A stretch of 5,867 nt of DNA from Candidatus Coatesiibacteriota bacterium (GTDB lineage: Bacteria > Oederibacteriota > CAKKQC01), in contig JAHFSL010000182.1 in assembly GCA_023265785.1 (NCBI GenBank), forward strand, positions 1 through 5,867, in the 5' to 3' direction. Shown here piece by piece: positions 4,571 to 5,867 of the stretch; positions within the stretch are counted from its first letter, which is position 1, and each line of letters starts with the position of its first letter. The position numbers and the translations under genes were made by a program. The notes below the pieces were generated by a model. It made no database searches. It saw only the letters and a list, made by a program, of their open reading frames with translations, and was not told the origin of the DNA.

Positions 4571-5867
4571 TCAGTCCAGCCGGAACAGGAATGTGGCGCC
4601 CCGATCCGGCTCCGCCTCCGCCCGAATCAACCCGCCATGCCGGTGGATGATCCGCCGGACGGTGGCGAGCCCGATGCCCGTGCCCTCAAACTCCGTGGCC
4701 GTGTGCAGGCGCTGGAACGCCCCGAAGAGCTTTTCGGCATAGCGCGGGTCAAACCCGGCCCCGTTGTCCCGGATGAAGATCATCCGCCGCCCCTCCTCCT
4801 CCCGACTCCCCACCTCAATCACGGCCCGTTCCCGGCCACGCGAGAATTTCCAGGCGTTCCCAAGAAGATTATCGAGAACCACCTTCAGCAGGGAGGCATC
4901 CCCCACGACCTCCAGCCCGTCGGCGATCTCCGTCCGGACGGATCGGGAAGGATCGTTGGACCGGAGCTCATCCAGGACCGCCCGGGCCAGGGCCGAGAGG
5001 TTCACCGGCTCCACGTGGATCGCGGTGCGGGAGATGCGGGCCAGCCGGAGCAGATCATCAATCAGGTCACCCATCCGCCGGGTGGCCGCCCGAATCCTGG
5101 CCAGGAATCCCCGGCCGTCCTCGTCAAGGTGCTCGGCCTGGTCCTCCAGGAGCGCAAGACTGAAGCCATCAATGCTCCGGAGGGGCGCCCGCAGGTCATG
5201 GGCGACGGCATAGCTGAATGCATCAAGCTCGTCATTCGCCGCGACCAGGTGGCGGTTCGAATCATTGAGGCGGGCTTCCAGTTCTCGGCGGACGAGATCC
5301 CCGCGGTGGAGCAGGTGCGCGGTCCACCACACCAGGCTCGTCAGGATCACCAGATTGGCCGCCGCCACCAACGGTCCACCGACGCCATGGTCGAGGGCGC
5401 CGGCCTCCTCAAGCTGCATGCGTCCCCAGGTGGTCAGCAGGAGCACGGCCGCGAGCCACGGCAGCACGCGCCGGACGAGAAATCCTCCCACCGTGTCGGC
5501 GGAGAAGATGCCGATCGGACCCCGTTCCGGCCCGACCGATGCGACCCCGAGTGCCAGGAGCATGAACGCCACCGCCGAGTGGAGGGCCATCCGGGTGATC
5601 TCCGGAAAGAGCCGCCCGCCGAACAGGTACCCGACCAACGTCACGAGTGACGTGACCCCCACGATGGCGGCGACCCCAAGGGACAAGCGGCGGGTCAGAG
5701 GTTGCCACCACCAGGTGACTGAAATCGCCAACCCTGAACCCAGAAGGACAAACGCCGACGCCGGAGACATCCGCCCGGGCGCACTGGTCTGGACCGCCCG
5801 GCCGGCTTCAGAGAACAACAGGAGATCAATACCAAGGTCCAATCCCGCTGCATGTTCAACGAGCGTG
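4571..5867 (-). CDS. Membrane-bound sensor histidine kinase (phytochrome-type kinase module), 5' part outside the window
   Basis: 432 residues are visible and the frame is open at the right edge, so the N-terminus is missing; residue 1 here is the codon at 5866-5864. The sensor part has a GLDLGIDLLLF segment, a PGRMSP motif and hydrophobic spans at about 36-53, 62-82, 93-111, 134-148 and 165-186. This matches a membrane module often seen at the front of histidine kinases, which usually starts with further spans; its ligand is not known to me. A helical linker (about 190-215) leads to HisKA FSYAVAHDLRAPLRSIDGF with phospho-accepting H223. The ATPase follows: N-box N337, G1 DNGAGF (367-372), F-box KLFGAFQRLH (379-388) and G2 GTGIGL (395-400). 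The kinase half is of the bacteriophytochrome type, which fits the Rcp-type regulator just downstream. A TTG at 5842 could be called as a start but is not: the conserved GLDLGID segment spans it and coding continues upstream. Confidence 0.9.
   Translation of the reverse strand, partial: TLVEHAAGLDLGIDLLLFSEAGRAVQTSAPGRMSPASAFVLLGSGLAISVTWWWQPLTRRLSLGVAAIVGVTSLVTLVGYLFGGRLFPEITRMALHSAVAFMLLALGVASVGPERGPIGIFSADTVGGFLVRRVLPWLAAVLLLTTWGRMQLEEAGALDHGVGGPLVAAANLVILTSLVWWTAHLLHRGDLVRRELEARLNDSNRHLVAANDELDAFSYAVAHDLRAPLRSIDGFSLALLEDQAEHLDEDGRGFLARIRAATRRMGDLIDDLLRLARISRTAIHVEPVNLSALARAVLDELRSNDPSRSVRTEIADGLEVVGDASLLKVVLDNLLGNAWKFSRGRERAVIEVGSREEEGRRMIFIRDNGAGFDPRYAEKLFGAFQRLHTATEFEGTGIGLATVRRIIHRHGGLIRAEAEPDRGATFLFRLD

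Noticed and set aside
4253..5650. Long plus-strand open frame (465 codons) opposite the membrane kinase and Rcp-type regulator
   Set aside because: It is antisense to two proteins with intact catalytic motifs, and its own translation is low-complexity and motif-free.
5840..5842. TTG as the start codon of the membrane histidine kinase
   Set aside because: The frame stays open to the window edge and the upstream residues fit the conserved lead-in to GLDLGID, so the true start is outside the window.

Overview
The window is GC-rich, densely coding bacterial DNA with no RNA gene, mobile element or CRISPR array that I can see. The codon use, AGGAGG-type ribosome binding sites, abundant two-component proteins and a two-gene (CrtYc/CrtYd-type) lycopene cyclase suggest a free-living, pigmented bacterium with a large genome. 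Verrucomicrobiota, Planctomycetota or Myxococcota would all fit; I cannot choose between them from this sequence. No gene-free stretch exceeds about 100 bases.

Layout. (1) The left edge holds the 5' part of a minus-strand gene whose product starts with an excisionase/MerR-like helix-turn-helix and enters a response-regulator receiver domain where the window ends (1-278). (2) A 99-base divergent intergenic region (279-377) carries candidate promoters in both directions and a near-palindrome. (3) A tight plus-strand operon follows: crtYc (378-719), a crtYd whose product has an unexplained C-terminal extension (709-1686), and an exported TPR protein (1691-2527). (4) Convergent to it, after 21 bases, lies a minus-strand signalling operon read from right to left: a membrane histidine kinase open at the right edge (4571-5867), a single-domain Rcp-type response regulator (4114-4554) and a cytoplasmic receiver-kinase-receiver hybrid histidine kinase (2549-4117).

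How the genes may work together. CrtYc and CrtYd should together form the membrane lycopene cyclase that makes the beta-ionone rings of beta- or gamma-carotene. Other carotenoid genes (crtE, crtB, crtI) are not in the window. The helix-turn-helix/receiver protein faces the cyclase genes across a short shared promoter region and is a reasonable candidate regulator, but this is positional inference. The three-gene signalling operon looks like a multistep phosphorelay module without an output domain of its own, so it must act through proteins outside it. The least explained element is the roughly 190-residue extension on CrtYd (an added membrane span, a probable beta-rich domain and an acidic tail), followed four bases later by a secreted TPR protein.
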